Below, one piece after another: positions 34,101 to 44,039 of a DNA stretch of 64,000 nucleotides. The number at the start of each line of letters is the position of its first letter. Position 1 is the stretch's first letter. Source of the stretch: Mesorhabditis belari (Eukaryota > Nematoda > Chromadorea > Rhabditida > Rhabditidae); NCBI GenBank assembly GCA_958450365.1, contig CAUEEP010000725.1:768501-832500 (forward strand), given 5' to 3'. The notes under the pieces were generated by a model that was not told the origin of the DNA, did not search any database, and worked only from the letters and a program-made list of their open reading frames with translations. The position numbers and the translations under genes were made by a program.

Positions 34101-35978
34101 CCAATTTTTGTATTATTCAATGAAAAATCACAAGATGTCAGTCAACGATATAGAAATTGGGCTAATTGGATGTAAACTTGCAGTTAAATTAATTCAAGGC
34201 CAGATGGCCGACCGGTTAGAAGTCTTGTCTTTTAAGCGGAAGGTCGAGGGTTCAATCACGCTGGCAAGATAAAAATGTTTCTTTTTCCCACCAAGTGGGT
34301 TTTTTCTTTCACAACATTTGGGTAATAGGGATAATAGGGGTAACGGCCGCAGTGCCATAAAAATTGTGTATTTAGACCGTTATGTCTTATTATGTATCCT
34401 TTGTTTGTATCACATTATTGGCTTTCAATAAATGTATTTTAAATTACGGTGGTTTTCTAGTGCGTTTTAGAAATCTCATGTTTAGAAATTAAAGCAAAAA
34501 CGAACGATCCGAGGCGAGGCTCCACCATTCGGAGAGATGATCCAAATCGACACTGTTCACTTTCTCGCAATGGTTGTAAATTTGGGCTTTCTTATCTGAA
34601 ATTTGAGACATTGTCTACAATAAAAAAATTGCTTCCAAAAAATCCTTATCTTATAAAAGCAAAATGATCTCACCTATCGGAAAGACCCTTCCATTATATC
34701 CGGGGTATGGAACGCTCGTGTTCTGCGAGACAAAGAAAACGTACAAAGTGTCTAAACAATAACATTTAGCAAAAACAATCACAGTTCACTTATTTCGGAT
34801 GACTTAACTTAAAAATCGGATGACTTAACTTCAAATCTTTTCTCTATATCTATCTGTTATCAGTTTTTTTGATCAAAGAATGGGGAGATTTTTGAATCTC
34901 TAATAGTAGTGCACCTGGCCGAGCCAAGTTGATGACTGTTTTCTAGTTTCCAAGTTTTCACAGAAGCTCAACTCTCTAATCCCTCACAAGATCTCATCAG
35001 CTACATTTTCCGACCTCACATCGATAGGTTCTGATAAGCGGTTTTCGAGATTTCGAGCAATTTAGGCAAGGCTCAGGGTGCACTACTAATAGAGAAAATA
35101 CGGTATATAGAATTTTAAAAACGATTCCTGTACTCCTTGTTTTTGATTGCGTAAATCAAACAAATAATTGTGAAAAAAGAACGATTCAAGGATAAATGGG
35201 AAACTTAAACGGGCTAGGTTCGATTGGAGTTGGCTAGAATTTGTAGAAAAACAGCAAAAAGGCAACAATTGCTCACAAATGATTAAGGACTGATTTAAGG
35301 CAAAAATAGAAAAATTTGGGCATAGCGACGGCGAAAGGGGAAAAGAAAACGCGGAAAGCTCGAAGGAAAAGCCAAGCACCTTATGCCAAGATCATATGCC
35401 AGACCGCGAGCGATTACTCGGCCACACAAAGAACGCCAGTCATTTACACCAGGAATTTTCTTTTCTTTGTAGATGGTTTAAAAAAGGAGATATTCAGCTA
35501 TAAATTTGTACCCAAGGGTTTTCGGCGTCGCAGAATCGATTAGAGCTATTCATTTTGTCAGAACTTTGAAGATTTTAAGTCTAAACAAGCCTGATAGTTC
35601 GTAGTAATGTGATGGTCTTCTGTGATCCATTTCATTCCCACATTTCTTCACCAACGTGGCATTCAATGAATCCATTTTTCTAGAGCTTTTGATAAAAGCA
35701 ATTTCTAGTAAACCTTACGCCAAGCATAGAGACGAATCGTTGATAGCGCAGAAATAAAGACAATCATTTGGCGCCAAAGCGAAGCGCTCGAATTGAAACG
35801 CGTACGCCCTCTCAGAATCCTTCTCCATTTCCAAATGCAACACTAATCTGTAAATTTTCAACTTAGTAACTGATTTAGTATTCAAAGATTTCATTCTACG
35901 ACACCTGGTTCCCTCGTTTGTGTAAAAATTTGGGTAATTTGGACTCGAAAAGTCCAGAACATCGTTGAAATAGCGGAT
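22119..35978 (-). CDS. Large multi-CUB-module secreted protein (N- and C-terminal ends unresolved)
   Basis: Eighteen minus-strand exons close in phase over 748 codons: 35978-35905, 35847-35719, 35679-35565, 34722-34674, 34595-34506, 33201-33021, 32761-32652, 31588-31365, 29110-28984, 28004-27890, 26568-26426, 26379-26259, 26051-25956, 24326-24226, 24132-23916, 22585-22452, 22411-22299 and 22225-22119. The first exons are a classical CUB domain (FSSPNYPNFY, NDCLYF, LVKKCG, ELSGLFRLKIFK, PGYNGRVFPI). Later modules are nematode CUB-like (NSNCAWNFYNAP, ERCCDILWV, NELKLSFLTDS; AQCSWTV, CVDEFVDVHGD, SSNLITIRIV). The join 26426/26379 is ambiguous: a GTCACT donor with a later acceptor also fits. The signal peptide may come from 38113-38036 (donor GTGGCG, phase 0) or from an unseen exon. 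The 3' end lies between 20564 and 22118. Introns hold Tc, MITE, SINE and hairpin insertions. CUB proteins act extracellularly in binding, often in pathogen response in nematodes. Confidence 0.8.
22622..22823. repeat. 200-bp direct repeat, copy 1 (with 23409-23607)
   Basis: The block from aaaatgcgttttctatcgga to ctcgtaactcgacaacga occurs again at 23409-23607 with only a few differences. It is non-coding and lies in a CUB intron. Confidence 0.85.
23409..23607. repeat. 200-bp direct repeat, copy 2
   Basis: See 22622-22823. Between them lies a short array of agaatgcagaatgac units (23036-23095) preceded by taccgtaaatgctgtattag. Confidence 0.85.
24605..24800 (+). mobile_element. tRNA-derived SINE (family T), copy 1
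   Basis: tRNA-like head with A-box-like ccatggcgcagccaggagcg and B box ccgggttcgacctcccg, then the conserved body aacacaactatattatattt and a tail cagacggacggacggaagga ending actactctttta. Body and tail recur at 25528-25765 and 40365-40570, so this is a SINE with a fixed 3' end. Confidence 0.7.
25012..25230. mobile_element. MITE family A, copy 3
   Basis: Ends taccatattttctctaatg and ctattagagaaaacacggta; reverse core cgatgagatctagtggggat. Confidence 0.8.
25384..25450 (-). repeat. SINE family T head, inverted relative to 25528
   Basis: The reverse strand reads gtcgccgtggcccagtcggg then acccgggttcgacccccgt, identical to the head at 25528-25605, so the two make a large inverted repeat. This copy also keeps gtgccactcaatttacac. 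Confidence 0.75.
25528..25765 (+). mobile_element. tRNA-derived SINE (family T), copy 2
   Basis: Head gtcgccgtggcccagtcggg, B box gggttcgacccccgtagtg, body aaatggcacaactatattat, then aagatggctgagaaaaagtc and a cagatatacagacaaacaga tail. Confidence 0.75.
27360..27560 (-). repeat. SINE family T head (minus) flanked by 40-bp direct repeats
   Basis: The reverse strand at 27480-27418 reads gagtcgggagcgtgcttgtc and cccgggttcgactctcgg. On each side lies a direct copy of ttaacccaaattctagtcca through gtttatacctag (27361-27400 and 27513-27552). Confidence 0.6.
27690..27750 (+). repeat. tRNA-like fragment
   Basis: ccagctaagagccgactgcc followed by gttaagggttcaataccgc has A/B-box order but no acceptor pairing. 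It lies upstream of a repeated gggattagggatta. Confidence 0.35.
28013..28940. repeat. GC-rich-ended hairpin repeat, cluster 3
   Basis: At least five alternating inverted units with gccccgccccttttccaatt ends and a gatagagaaagacttagcgc core. It lies in the CUB intron between 28004 and 28984. Short open frames here are shadows of the repeat. Confidence 0.85.
29998..30160. repeat. Minisatellite acattgctcggaagcat
   Basis: Eight or so copies of a 17-20 bp unit with variants (gctctgaagcatacattg). CUB intron. Confidence 0.85.
30330..30600 (+). repeat. tRNA-like sequence interrupted by a 181-bp element
   Basis: The tRNA-like 5' half (ccatagccgagtggttagga) ends at cttgt near 30357. A 181-bp sequence (about 30360-30540, beginning tcctgtatagaatgaggtca) follows, then cttgt again and the 3' half (catgggctcgatcccagc). 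The repeated cttgt/tcttgt looks like a target-site duplication. The same element is at 34010-34190, directly before another tRNA-like sequence. Confidence 0.6.
30720..31345. mobile_element. MITE family A, partial tandem copies 4a/4b and a complete copy carrying a nested element
   Basis: Two truncated left halves (30722, 30826) joined by tcgttatttagttatgtagc are followed by a full copy from 30921. Its right end (gtgcactacta) is split at a TA by a 196-bp element (31129-31324) and resumes tactagagaaaatccggta. Confidence 0.75.
31129..31324. mobile_element. Nested hairpin MITE (family H) inside family A, copy 1
   Basis: Flanked by TA on both sides. Ends ccgcaaaactttcagtacat and gcatattagaagtattacgg; arms share catgtacgtcgaa and its complement. 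The same element at the same family A site occurs at 44058-44252. Confidence 0.8.
32040..32582 (+). mobile_element. Tc1/Tc3-like transposon remnant, transposase C-terminus and 3' end
   Basis: An open frame to TAA at 32324 reads KIGTVAWPACSPDLKPIENV, then WGTLVRDVYKGNKQY, which is the DDE region around the last acidic residue (PIENVWG) of IS630/Tc1-type transposases, closest in style to Tc3. After the stop come two versions of an end (gtctataattttttgacag, gtcgataattttttgacagagtg). The 5' two thirds are absent. It lies inside a CUB intron. Confidence 0.8.
33256..34008. mobile_element. Hairpin element with CAGTATTTACGG ends and about 200-bp arms
   Basis: Left end cagtatttacggcgacttct, right end agagttccgtaaatactg. 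The arms share agcgccaagttcaaccctaa and tacaactcattttacaagc with their complements. A related fragment lies at 11440-11560. Confidence 0.75.
34010..34268 (+). repeat. 181-bp element copy 2 followed by a tRNA-like sequence
   Basis: 34010-34190 matches 30360-30540 closely. At 34200 a tRNA-like sequence starts (gccagatggccgaccggtta), with gtcttttaagc as a possible anticodon loop and gagggttcaatcacgctggc as B box. GCCAG/CTGGC can pair as a partial acceptor stem, but the anticodon stem is poor. Confidence 0.5.
34894..35105. mobile_element. MITE family A, copy 5
   Basis: Left end slightly truncated (atctctaatagtagtgcacc), right end ctactaatagagaaaatacg. Confidence 0.8.
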
Positions 35979-36394
35979 CTAAAGTGGAATTGGGGCAAGA
36001 ATTTGGTAAAGTTTTTGGTTGGCTTTGAGCATTTCATTTGAAAAGCTATTTAGAAAAGCCTATTTATTTGAAAAGCTATTTAGAAATAACCAATTTCATT
36101 AGAAAAACCTACCTTAAAGTCTTAATCAGTTTAAGCTTAATCATGTAAAAAAATGAGTGAAATGGATCAAAAACTGCAAAAACTGCAAATAGACAAGGAA
36201 CAAATTGACAATTACAAAGAAATCTTCAATCAAAATCTCTAGAATAGCTCAAAATGGCTAATAGATTAAGATTACCCTAAAGTCTCGAGTATAAGTTGAT
36301 CCGAGTATAAGTTCTGCCTTAATTTACATTCGCTTTAATTGCTTTGAATTTCTTTTTGTTGGGTTTTTATACAATTTTATTGTTATATAAACTT

Positions 36395-36800
36395 TTATTA
36401 TTGTTCTTGGAGCGCGGGTGACAGCCTACAGGACTACAGGGTGACTACAGGGTGACAGCCTATCACCATTGCTATTTGTTATGTGCATGGATACATCCAG
36501 ACGATAGTGTTGAAGAAGACGCTGGAAAGCATCTCTTTCGACCGTCGACGTGGACTTTGGCCGAATGAAGAGGCCAGGGAGGGATCCATAAGACTGAATA
36601 CTGGAGAGGAGCAGGGCGGACGCGTCGAGCCACGCCCGGCATAGTCAAGCCACGCCCGGAGCAACAAATAACAGCATAAAATTGCTATAACCCTCAATAA
36701 ATTTACTTCTATTATTGTTCTTAAAAAGCAAAAAAGTTATGCTGCAGCGGGGTTCGAAACCTCGACACACCGCACCGGAGACAGCCGTCAATTTGCATGC
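36395..36800. repeat. Possible retroelement fragment with a tRNA-like tail
   Basis: The sequence ttattattgttctt occurs at both edges (36399 and 36712) of a GC-richer 320-bp block containing tgactacagggtgacag repeats. It is followed by a reverse tRNA-like B box (gggttcgaaacctcg, 36740). A solo-LTR reading is possible but not demonstrated. A 72-aa minus ORF inside is not supported. Confidence 0.3.
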
Positions 36801-37293
36801 GAAAACCAAACAGAACTTATACTCGCGACTTTAGGGTACTATTTTTTTATAAAATAACGCTCGAATCTTATGAAAATGTTTTATCTCGAGTTTTTTATAG
36901 TCAAAAAAGTCAAAAAAGTCAAAGTCGGGTAGTCAAAAAGTCATCCGAAGACGCAAATTAGACGCTTTGCTCTACAAAAACCAATCTTGATGTCAATAGA
37001 TAAAAGATAGAGGACAAAAAGTTAGATATCTGGTCAAATTTTTGAAGTAATCTGTTCAGCCGATGTCTTTTTAGAGCTTTTTATATGAAAAACGTGTTTT
37101 TTCACTTGAATTTGCTTGAAAATGAAAATGAAAATGAATGAAATTGACTTAAAAAACTCTACAAAGAAATTAGCTGAACAGATTACTTTGAAAATTTGGC
37201 TATATATCTAACTTTTTGTCCTCTATCTTTTATCTGTTGACACCAAGATAAGAAACATTTTTTGAATAAGAAAAAACGAATAAGAAACATTTT

Positions 37294-37641
37294 CTATTTA
37301 GAGCCAATTGTGAAAGGTTTTGCAGCTAGCTTCGTTTTCGACTTTACAGCAGACTTGCTTGCTGGCTTTACAGTTGGCTTTGGAGTTGGCTTAGCAGCTG
37401 GCTTTACAGCTGGCTTTAGAGTTGGCTTAACAGCTGGCTTTACAGTTGGCTTAGCAGCTGGCTTAGCAGCTGGCTTAGCAGCTGACTTAGCAGCTGGCTT
37501 TACAGTTGGCTTTACAGTTGGCTTTACAGTTGACTTTACAGTTGGCTTTACAGTTGGCTTAGAAGCTGGCTTAACAGCTGGCTTTACAGTTGGCTTTACA
37601 GTTGGCTTTACAGTTGGCTTCACAACCGGTAAATTTGTCAT
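37294..37641 (-). pseudogene. Lys-Pro-Thr-Val repeat remnant, paralogous to the tail of the 844-aa protein
   Basis: A minus-strand open frame of 115 codons is almost entirely [12 protein letters not shown] repeats (12-bp unit gttggctttaca on the plus strand), ending [18 protein letters not shown]. The nucleotide sequence matches 47110-47200 of the large KEP-rich gene (acagcagacttgcttgctgg; ggcttcacaaccgg), but the repeat is expanded here from a few to about 25 units. It lies 0.75 kb downstream of the paralogous head exon at 38394-38495 in the same order and strand. The ATG at its 5' end has no signal peptide. I read it as the tail of a decayed paralog; translation as a small basic protein is possible. 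Confidence 0.55.
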
Positions 37642-37957
37642 TTATAAACACTAATAGATTTTATTCTTTGTTCTTTTATGAAGCAATCTGTTTTGCGTTC
37701 TTTCTTTTCTCTATTGACACCAAAATCGATTTCTTTGGGCTAAAGTGTCGCAATCGTGTAATCTAACATTGGTATCGCCTTTTTGTCTGGTCAAGTTCGC
37801 GAAAAAACCCAGAAATAAAACATTTAAGAACAAGATAAGATCAACGATTTTTTATAAAAGAAAATATAAGGCTTTCTAATGGAGCAAACCGTAAATCAAT
37901 AGATGAATTGATTATTTGTAAATAACTTTTTAAATGTAGTGTTCAAGGACTTATTGA

Positions 37958-38113
37958 TCAATAGTTGAATTGATTATTTTTAAATAATCTTTCAAATGAA
38001 ATGTCCAAAGAATTAATTTCTTCAAAACCCGCCACATCGACAGACTCAGAATCCTCAGCAAGGGAAATATTTAAAAGCAAAAACAATATAAATATTGTAG
38101 TAATAAAATGCAT
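37958..38113 (-). CDS. Small secreted peptide (51 aa) or first exon of the CUB gene
   Basis: Minus-strand ORF with a strong signal peptide (MHFITTIFILFLLLNISLA), then an acidic segment (EDSESVDVAGFEE) and a stop at 37958. As a single exon it encodes 51 aa. Alternatively a donor at 38035 (GAT/GTGGCG, phase 0) could join it to the first CUB exon at 35978, which also begins in phase 0. It lies 280 bp downstream of the stop at 38394 on the same strand, a spacing compatible with nematode operons. An in-frame upstream ATG exists but would bury the signal peptide. Confidence 0.45.
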   Translation of the reverse strand: MHFITTIFILFLLLNISLAEDSESVDVAGFEEINSLDISFERLFKNNQFNY

Positions 38114-38393
38114 TGTTGGGCGTGGGCTGTCAATATTCTTTTCACTCCTTTTCCCTTTCTCGTATTTATGCCTTCCCATTTTTTCGTTGCAGATAAGAAC
38201 TTTAAGCTCATTATTCAAGTTGTAGACTTTCAAATTTTCAAATGCTGAAACTAAGATAACTAAACTAATGGTTAGAATAAGGTCACTTTCAAGAAATTGA
38301 AAACATTCTGAATTGAATTGAAAAACATTGAGTTTATTCTTCAGCTTTGCAAAAGTTTATCAAGATACAGATATTGAATGGAAGATAATGAAA

Positions 38394-39013
38394 TTATTTC
38401 TCTTTTTTGCAGCTTTCATTTTTACAGCATTCGATGTGGACTTTGATCGGCGTCGTTTTGCCGACATTTCGCGATCCTTGAGCCACTGATTCGCTCTGAA
38501 TTTATTCATTTCATGATAAATAGCAGACAACGTGTAAGATAGAGTGGCTCAAAAGTTTCTGGGAACTTTTTATTCAATCAATTTCTGAATGGTTTGATAA
38601 AAACAATAAAGATAAAGTTTATAACTATTGGGTTGTCCAGTTATGAATGCGCGTTTTTTACTATTTTGCAAATTTCTCAAGATATCGAATAGATTTATAT
38701 GAGTGTTATATATCATTCGAAAGCTGAAGATCTCCTCTACATTTTGATATAAAAAGCTTTTGAATTTGTTCAGCTTTTGGGGAAATTGACTGCACAAAGG
38801 GAGAGGTCGTTTTCGAAAAAACCCATTCCAACTTAGCTATGCCTCAAGTTTTATGGTGGAAAATAACCGCCCAGAAAAGAAAAGATTACATATCATTCGA
38901 AAGCTGAAGATCTCTTCTACATTTTGATATAAAAAACTTTTGAATTTGTTCAACTTTTTGGGAAATTGACTGCACAGAAGAAGAGGTGGCCAAAAAGGAA
39001 GGGGGGCCTTTTG

Positions 39014-39097
<84 letters not shown>

Positions 39098-42000
39098 CAA
39101 AATGGAAGGGTGCCTTTGGATCAAGTTTTGACTCCGCTCAAATTGAGTTAACCGTTTGATGTTTGGTCAATAGATATATCAATACAAGTTTTTTTAAAAT
39201 ATAACAATTTCAGAGCATCTTTACTTTACTTTTCTTTTCTGGGCGGCAATTTTACACCATAAAACTTGAGGAATGGCTCAGCTGGAATGGGTTTTTTCGA
39301 AAACGACCTCTTCCTTTGTGCAGTCAATTTGCCCAAAAGCTGAACAAATTCAAAAGCTTAGCTGAAAAGTATGGCTTTGGTTGGCTTTGGTTGGCTTTGG
39401 TTGGCTTTGGTTGGCTTTGGTTGGCTTTGGTTTGGATTGTCAGTCTTTGATAGCCCAGAAATCAGACCTTGAGCCCATAGAAGTGTAGTTCACTATCTCT
39501 TAAGTTAATTTTAAGAATAGAAACATTCTCATTTCATGCTGTTTTTCTATTAACAATTGTAAGCTGTTTTTGTTGTTTACCAGCTGCACTAGGCGTTCGC
39601 TAAGCACGAATATTCTACCTAGAGGGCACGTAGCACAAATCTGATTGCAAATTCGGATTCCTTGCCCCCGAAAACCCCCTAGTACAAATTTTCAGCTTTC
39701 TAGCTATCTTTGTTGTAATTTTACGTTAACGTAATTTGTATTGTCGCGTAGGCGTGACAGACGGACGGATGTTTTACTTTTTTTGTATATAGTAGATAGC
39801 AGGCAGTCAAAAGCATGCAGTACTTTTTATTTAAAGCTCATTTTAATCTTTTATCATATTGTAGGCTTCTTTGAATTTTAATGACAGGATAAACTAAGAA
39901 AGAAGATTGTAAGCTTAATTGTAAGCTTTACCAGCTACGCGGCCACACGAATATTCTACCTAGAGGGCACGTAGCACAAATCTGATTGCAGATTCGGATT
40001 CCTTGCCCTCGAAAACCCCCTAGTACAAATTTTCAGCTTTCTAGCTAACTTTGTTCTAATTTTACGTTAACGTAATTTGTATTGTCGCGTAGGCGTGACA
40101 GACGGAAGGATGTTTTATTTTTTTGTATATAGTAGATAGAAAGATTTTCTAAATTTTACCAAACAATCGTTAATCCCGGCGACGACCGTCTTGTGCTCGA
40201 TCCCACAACCGCATCCCTGAGAGTCAATTGCTTTTCCAGAAACTGTGTCTCTAAAAGAGAATTTTCAAAGGAGCACAGAGTTCCTAAAATATAAGTCTAC
40301 CAGCCGAAAAACCCATCAAAAGCCCGACTAATGGGGGATTTTTCGGGCGTGAGGTCTTGTCGCCGTGGCGCAGTCGAGAGCGCACTTGTCTAAGGCCCAC
40401 ACGATCCAGTTTAGATTCCTGGATCTTTTAACCCACACTGATTTTTTAAAATTCTTTTTAAATGGCACAACTACGATATATTTTAAAGAAGTTTTAGCTC
40501 TAAAATTGGTCAAAACACGACCGAGAAATTCCCCGTACCGACAGACAGACAGACATTACTCTTTTATATTTGTCGTAGCCGATTATGAATGAAAGTAGGT
40601 TTTTTATAGAAATTTGTCGTCAAATGCAAATTATTTTTTTTATGTTGTAGTTGATAAAACCTCAATTCACCCAGTTCAAGTACGGATCGGCAACTTTCCC
40701 ATTTCGACCCAGAATTTGTTTGAATGTTTTGAACCGTAATACGTTACTATTAGGTGTGTGAAAAAGTAATCCACGTTTTTTATTTTTATCTGATGACCAA
40801 ATAAGAAGCTATCTTCTCGAAAATCCTCGTTCAACCTCTTCAGAAATAGGCCTTACATTAAATTGTGATGGGTGAACCGTAAGGAAACGCTTGAATGTCA
40901 TGAATTTTATCAAAAAGTTGGACAAATGGATACCGCATGAACGATAACGCGCGACCACATGTCTCTTTATAGACTCGACAAAAAATCCAGAGTGTTGGAT
41001 GGGAGGTTTTACCACATCCACCTTATAGTCCAGACCTTTCTCCATCTGATTATTATTTATTTTTGTCTCTGTCTAACTTTTTGGCCAATAAACGGTTCAA
41101 TTCCGAAGAAGATGTCAAAACCGAGGTTGATTTTTTCTTCGCCTCTAAGGACCAAGATTTTTATTATCGTGGAATGTCTTTACTTGTAGAACGTTGGCAA
41201 AGGTTGTTCTTTCGAATGGTGATTACTTCGTTGAATAAAAATTATTTTAACGAAACTTATGGTCTTTTATATTTAAACGTTAAAAACGTGGATTACTTTT
41301 TCACACACCTAATAGTTACCACTTGTTAATCATGCTTTATACTTTCGAACAAAGTTTAAGAGTTTTCACGTTTTTAACTTTTGTCTTTTATATTTTCATC
41401 GGACTAAATTTTCTTTTTAGGATGGAGGATCGATTTGCTGAAATCTTCACGCAATATCAATCTCAAAGAAAGAAGATTTTGGTACTTGTGGAGTATCCGG
41501 GGGGGGGGTAAAATTTTAAGATCCGGTGGGGTAAAATTTTATATACGTTATACACGACCCCTTTTAAAGACATTCAGCCGCTTAAGTGATTTCAAATTCC
41601 CTTCAAATGTAAAGATATTCAATTTATTGAGGTGATTACTTGATTACGTGATTCGAGGTGATACTCGATCAAAAACGTAACTTCTACAAAATTTTTTTAT
41701 GTCATTATTAGAAATGTTGATAATATCCTAGTTGGCGGGTCATTTTTTTTCTTCAAAACCATTTTTTGAGGTAGTTTTATGTGTTGATGTGGGTCCGGCA
41801 GATGCCCACTCACATGTGGCTTTGAAGAAAAAAGTGGTCCCCCAACTAGGATACTATCAAAAGTTTTTTTTTCAGAATGCGATATTCTGAGGTGAGCGCA
41901 CTTTCCGAGCGTGATGCGATTGATATTTTTGTTCAAGCAGGAATCCTTGCAGCACCAGCATGTGGATGTGGTCGTAAAACACCCCGGATCTTAAAATTTT

Positions 42001-43637
42001 ACCCTACCGGATCTTAAAATTTTACCCTACCGGATCTTAAAATTTTACCCCCCCCCCCCCCCGATACTTCACAAGTACGAAGATTTTGATACCGTCTGCT
42101 GACCAGTGAAATCGTTGTGAAAATCAAAAAATTCAGCGAGGGAAACGATAAGAAAAAAAAATCGCGCCATGATGTCAACTTGCTAAATCGTTTCTCTCTT
42201 CAATACGAACAGGACTAGTCGAATCTCTACAGTCACGGAAGCGGGCAAAACAATCAACCAAAGCGAGTGGTCAAGAAAGAGGAGCTCTTCAATCTACTGA
42301 TGGATGCTCACAAAGGACTAGGACGCGGGATGCGACTAGGAGCTGGACGCGATATTATGTGGAAGGAACTTCGCGACTATCATGGAAGATCAAAGGAGAT
42401 TATTGAAATTTTTGTCAAGCTTTCAGTCAAGGAAATGAATGCGAGCTGAAGAAGGGTATACCCAAGAAAGGAATTGTTATAAAACCAAATGTGACAAAGG
42501 AACAAAATGAGCGATGTAAATCGATTTCGTTGACCTTGAATCGGTGCCCGACGGTGACTATAAGTTTTTGATGATTTACCAGGATCATCTCACAAATTTT
42601 GTAATCCTTCATGCATTAAAATCAAAAACAGCGTCTGAGCCGGTGAATCACTTGATGGAGATATTTGGAACTTTTGGAGCGCCAACGATTTTGCCCAAGA
42701 AAGGAATTGTTATAAGTGATTTTTGCTAGCGAAATCTTTTGATTCATAATCGGCTACGACCTATATAATAGATGTCACTAAAATAACATAAACATCATTT
42801 TCATGAACTCACATTATTTGAATGTATCTACAAAAGTCGCACCCTTCACTGCAGTCCACCGATTTCACCTAAAACAAGTGATCAGAAAGCTTGGAAATGC
42901 TCTGTACTTTCCGCTCAGAGAAACGCTTGCTAACTGGAAGGCTCAAGCTTCTCAATCAAGAGTTAGTGAAATGAAAAAGTTAAGTTTTTGTTTGTACAAA
43001 GCAAAAGTACTATGGTGTGTAAGCTTTTGATAACAAGCGTAATCTGAGTTTAGATTACGGTTGTTATCAGATTATAATAGCTATCAGATTACAATAGTTA
43101 TCAGATTACAATACAGTCATGGACAAAAGTCTTGGCGGGTCCTGGGTGGCAACTTTCAAACGCAAATTTAGGAACCTTTCCGAGAGGCTATAAAAAAGTT
43201 GTCACAAGTATTTTTGAGCATTTTTACTCTACTTTTAGACTTTTGTCCGTTGTTTTTGTGACCTTTTTGTCGTTTACGCTTATTTTTGTTGTCTAAAATA
43301 AACTTTCTAGTTCAATGCTTGGTCATAGCTAAAAGTAGAGTAAAAATGCTCAAAAATACTTGTGACAACTTTTTTATAGCCTCTCGGAAAGGTTCCTAAA
43401 TTTGCGTTTGAAAGTTGCCACCCAGGACCCGCCAAGACTTTTGTCCATGACTGTAGTTATCAGATTAAAATACTTATCTAGAATCAGTAGTTTTCTAAAT
43501 TTCAAATTCTCATCTTATCTCTGCATCGATTAAAACAGTTTTCAACTCACTTCATCCTTCGAATCTTTCTGAAACGAACACTTCCTAGCGACAGTGAATT
43601 GCACCAATAACAAAGCGATGAAAATTTTGGCAAGCAT
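38394..43637 (-). CDS. Small secreted Cys-rich protein (62 aa), short paralog of the 844-aa gene
   Basis: Exon 43637-43551 encodes 29 residues with a signal peptide (MLAKIFIALLLVQFTVA) and RKCSFQKDSKDE, ending in phase 0 at a GTGAGT donor. Exon 38495-38394 opens after AAATTCAG in phase 0 and reads SESVAQGSRNVGKTTPIK, then HIECCKNESCKKEK and TAA. Both exons parallel those of the gene at 46900-51151: first exon of 28 codons with signal peptide and one Cys, and an exon with a CCxxxxC motif after GKP/GKT. The 5-kb intron is full of transposon debris. The exon pair could contain further exons not seen. The first exon could instead feed the CUB gene (also phase 0), but the paralogy argues for this model. 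Mature peptide about 45 aa with four Cys; function unknown. Confidence 0.6.
38628..39358. mobile_element. Hairpin element with TTGGGTTGTCCAGTTATGAA ends, copy 2, with 80-bp T tract
   Basis: The left arm matches 21372-21600 closely. The right arm stops at 39358 without the terminal repeat. The centre contains about 80 consecutive T (39017-39097) where copy 1 has 21-bp repeats. Confidence 0.8.
39363..39432. repeat. 10-bp tandem repeat ttggctttgg
   Basis: Six copies of ggctttggtt directly after the truncated hairpin element. Confidence 0.85.
39578..40142 (+). repeat. Two direct copies of a 215-bp repeat (LINE-3'-end-like)
   Basis: 39600-39798 and 39940-40140 share gagggcacgtagcacaaatc, ctagtacaaattttcagctt and gtcgcgtaggcgtgacagac, ending tgtatatagtagatag. 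The gacagacgg...tatatagtagat end resembles 3' ends of RTE-type LINEs; no reverse transcriptase is present. Confidence 0.65.
40365..40570 (+). mobile_element. tRNA-derived SINE (family T), copy 3
   Basis: Head gtcgccgtggcgcagtcgag; the B box is mutated (ccagtttagattcctgg). Body aaatggcacaactacgatat and tail gacagacagacagacattac with actctttta. Confidence 0.65.
40750..41312 (+). mobile_element. Internally deleted mariner element
   Basis: TIRs ttaggtgtgtgaaaaagtaa and ttactttttcacacacctaa are flanked by TA (40748-40749 and 41313-41314). The plus strand keeps a broken mariner transposase C-terminus: NDNARPHVS, then after a frameshift PPYSPDLSPSDYYLFLSLSN and FNSEEDVKTEVDFFFASKDQ, i.e. the second and third acidic positions of a DD34D catalytic triad. 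At 563 bp it is less than half full length, so it is non-autonomous. Confidence 0.9.
41482..42080 (+). mobile_element. Inverted-repeat element with G/C homopolymer and ISXO2-like fragment
   Basis: Left end agattttggtacttgtggag followed by a G run and taaaattttaagatccgg; the right end carries the complements (a C run, then gatacttcacaagtacgaag). The aattttaccctaccggatc unit is tandemly tripled at the right. A minus/plus pair of cctagttgg and ccaactagg lies inside. On the plus strand 41910-41985 reads SERDAIDIFVQAGILAAPAC then GCGRKT, resembling the Cys-containing N-terminus of nematode ISXO2-type transposases. Confidence 0.5.
42250..42729 (+). pseudogene. Retroviral-integrase-like (rve) transposon protein remnant
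   Basis: Two plus-strand frames resemble the integrase of the KRBA2/SCAND3-type (Ginger-like) transposon family. The first is KKEELFNLLMDAHKGLGRGM then GRDIMWKELRDYHGRSKEII. The second, after a frame change near 42430, is DLESVPDGDYKFLMIYQDHL then TNFVILHALKSKTASEPVNH and FGTFGAPTILPKKG. The first catalytic Asp region (VDLES...YQDHL) is present; the QSDNG motif expected after GAPTIL is replaced by a 22-bp sequence that also occurs at 42459 (cccaagaaaggaattgttat). Frames are broken, so it is non-functional. Confidence 0.65.
43112..43455. mobile_element. Foldback MITE with TACAGTCATGGACAAAAGTC ends
   Basis: Near-perfect inverted arms of about 125 bp (tacagtcatggacaaaagtc, gaggctataaaaaagttgtc) around a 90-bp centre, with TA at each end. 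Its termini match those of the Tc1-like element at 51497-53478, so that family could mobilise it. Confidence 0.9.
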
Positions 43638-44039
43638 AATAGCTGAGAAATTCAAATAAAGAGTCAAATTTTTGGCGTTTTCAAGTTTGCCGAAAATATC
43701 GGGAGATCGTTTAGAGTGGAACTGTCTATTTCTCTCATCAATTTCTCTATTTATACGAAAAACATTTTGGGAAAAAATTGAGGATGAATCCCAAAACTTT
43801 TTGCATTTCCAATATTGAGTGGAACATTTCCAAAATGGGGTGAAAGCTTTGTTTCCCAGTTTTACATGGTTAAAAAGTGGGAAAAGTGTATTGTCTATAA
43901 ATTGTAGATCGAAATGAAGATTGGAAATGTTTTGAAGTAGCAAAGTGTTAGCAAAGAGTGGACTACTATTTTCTACTATTCTTGGGATAAAATCAAAACT
44001 TTATGAGGTCATAGATATCGTAAAATAGATAAAATAGAT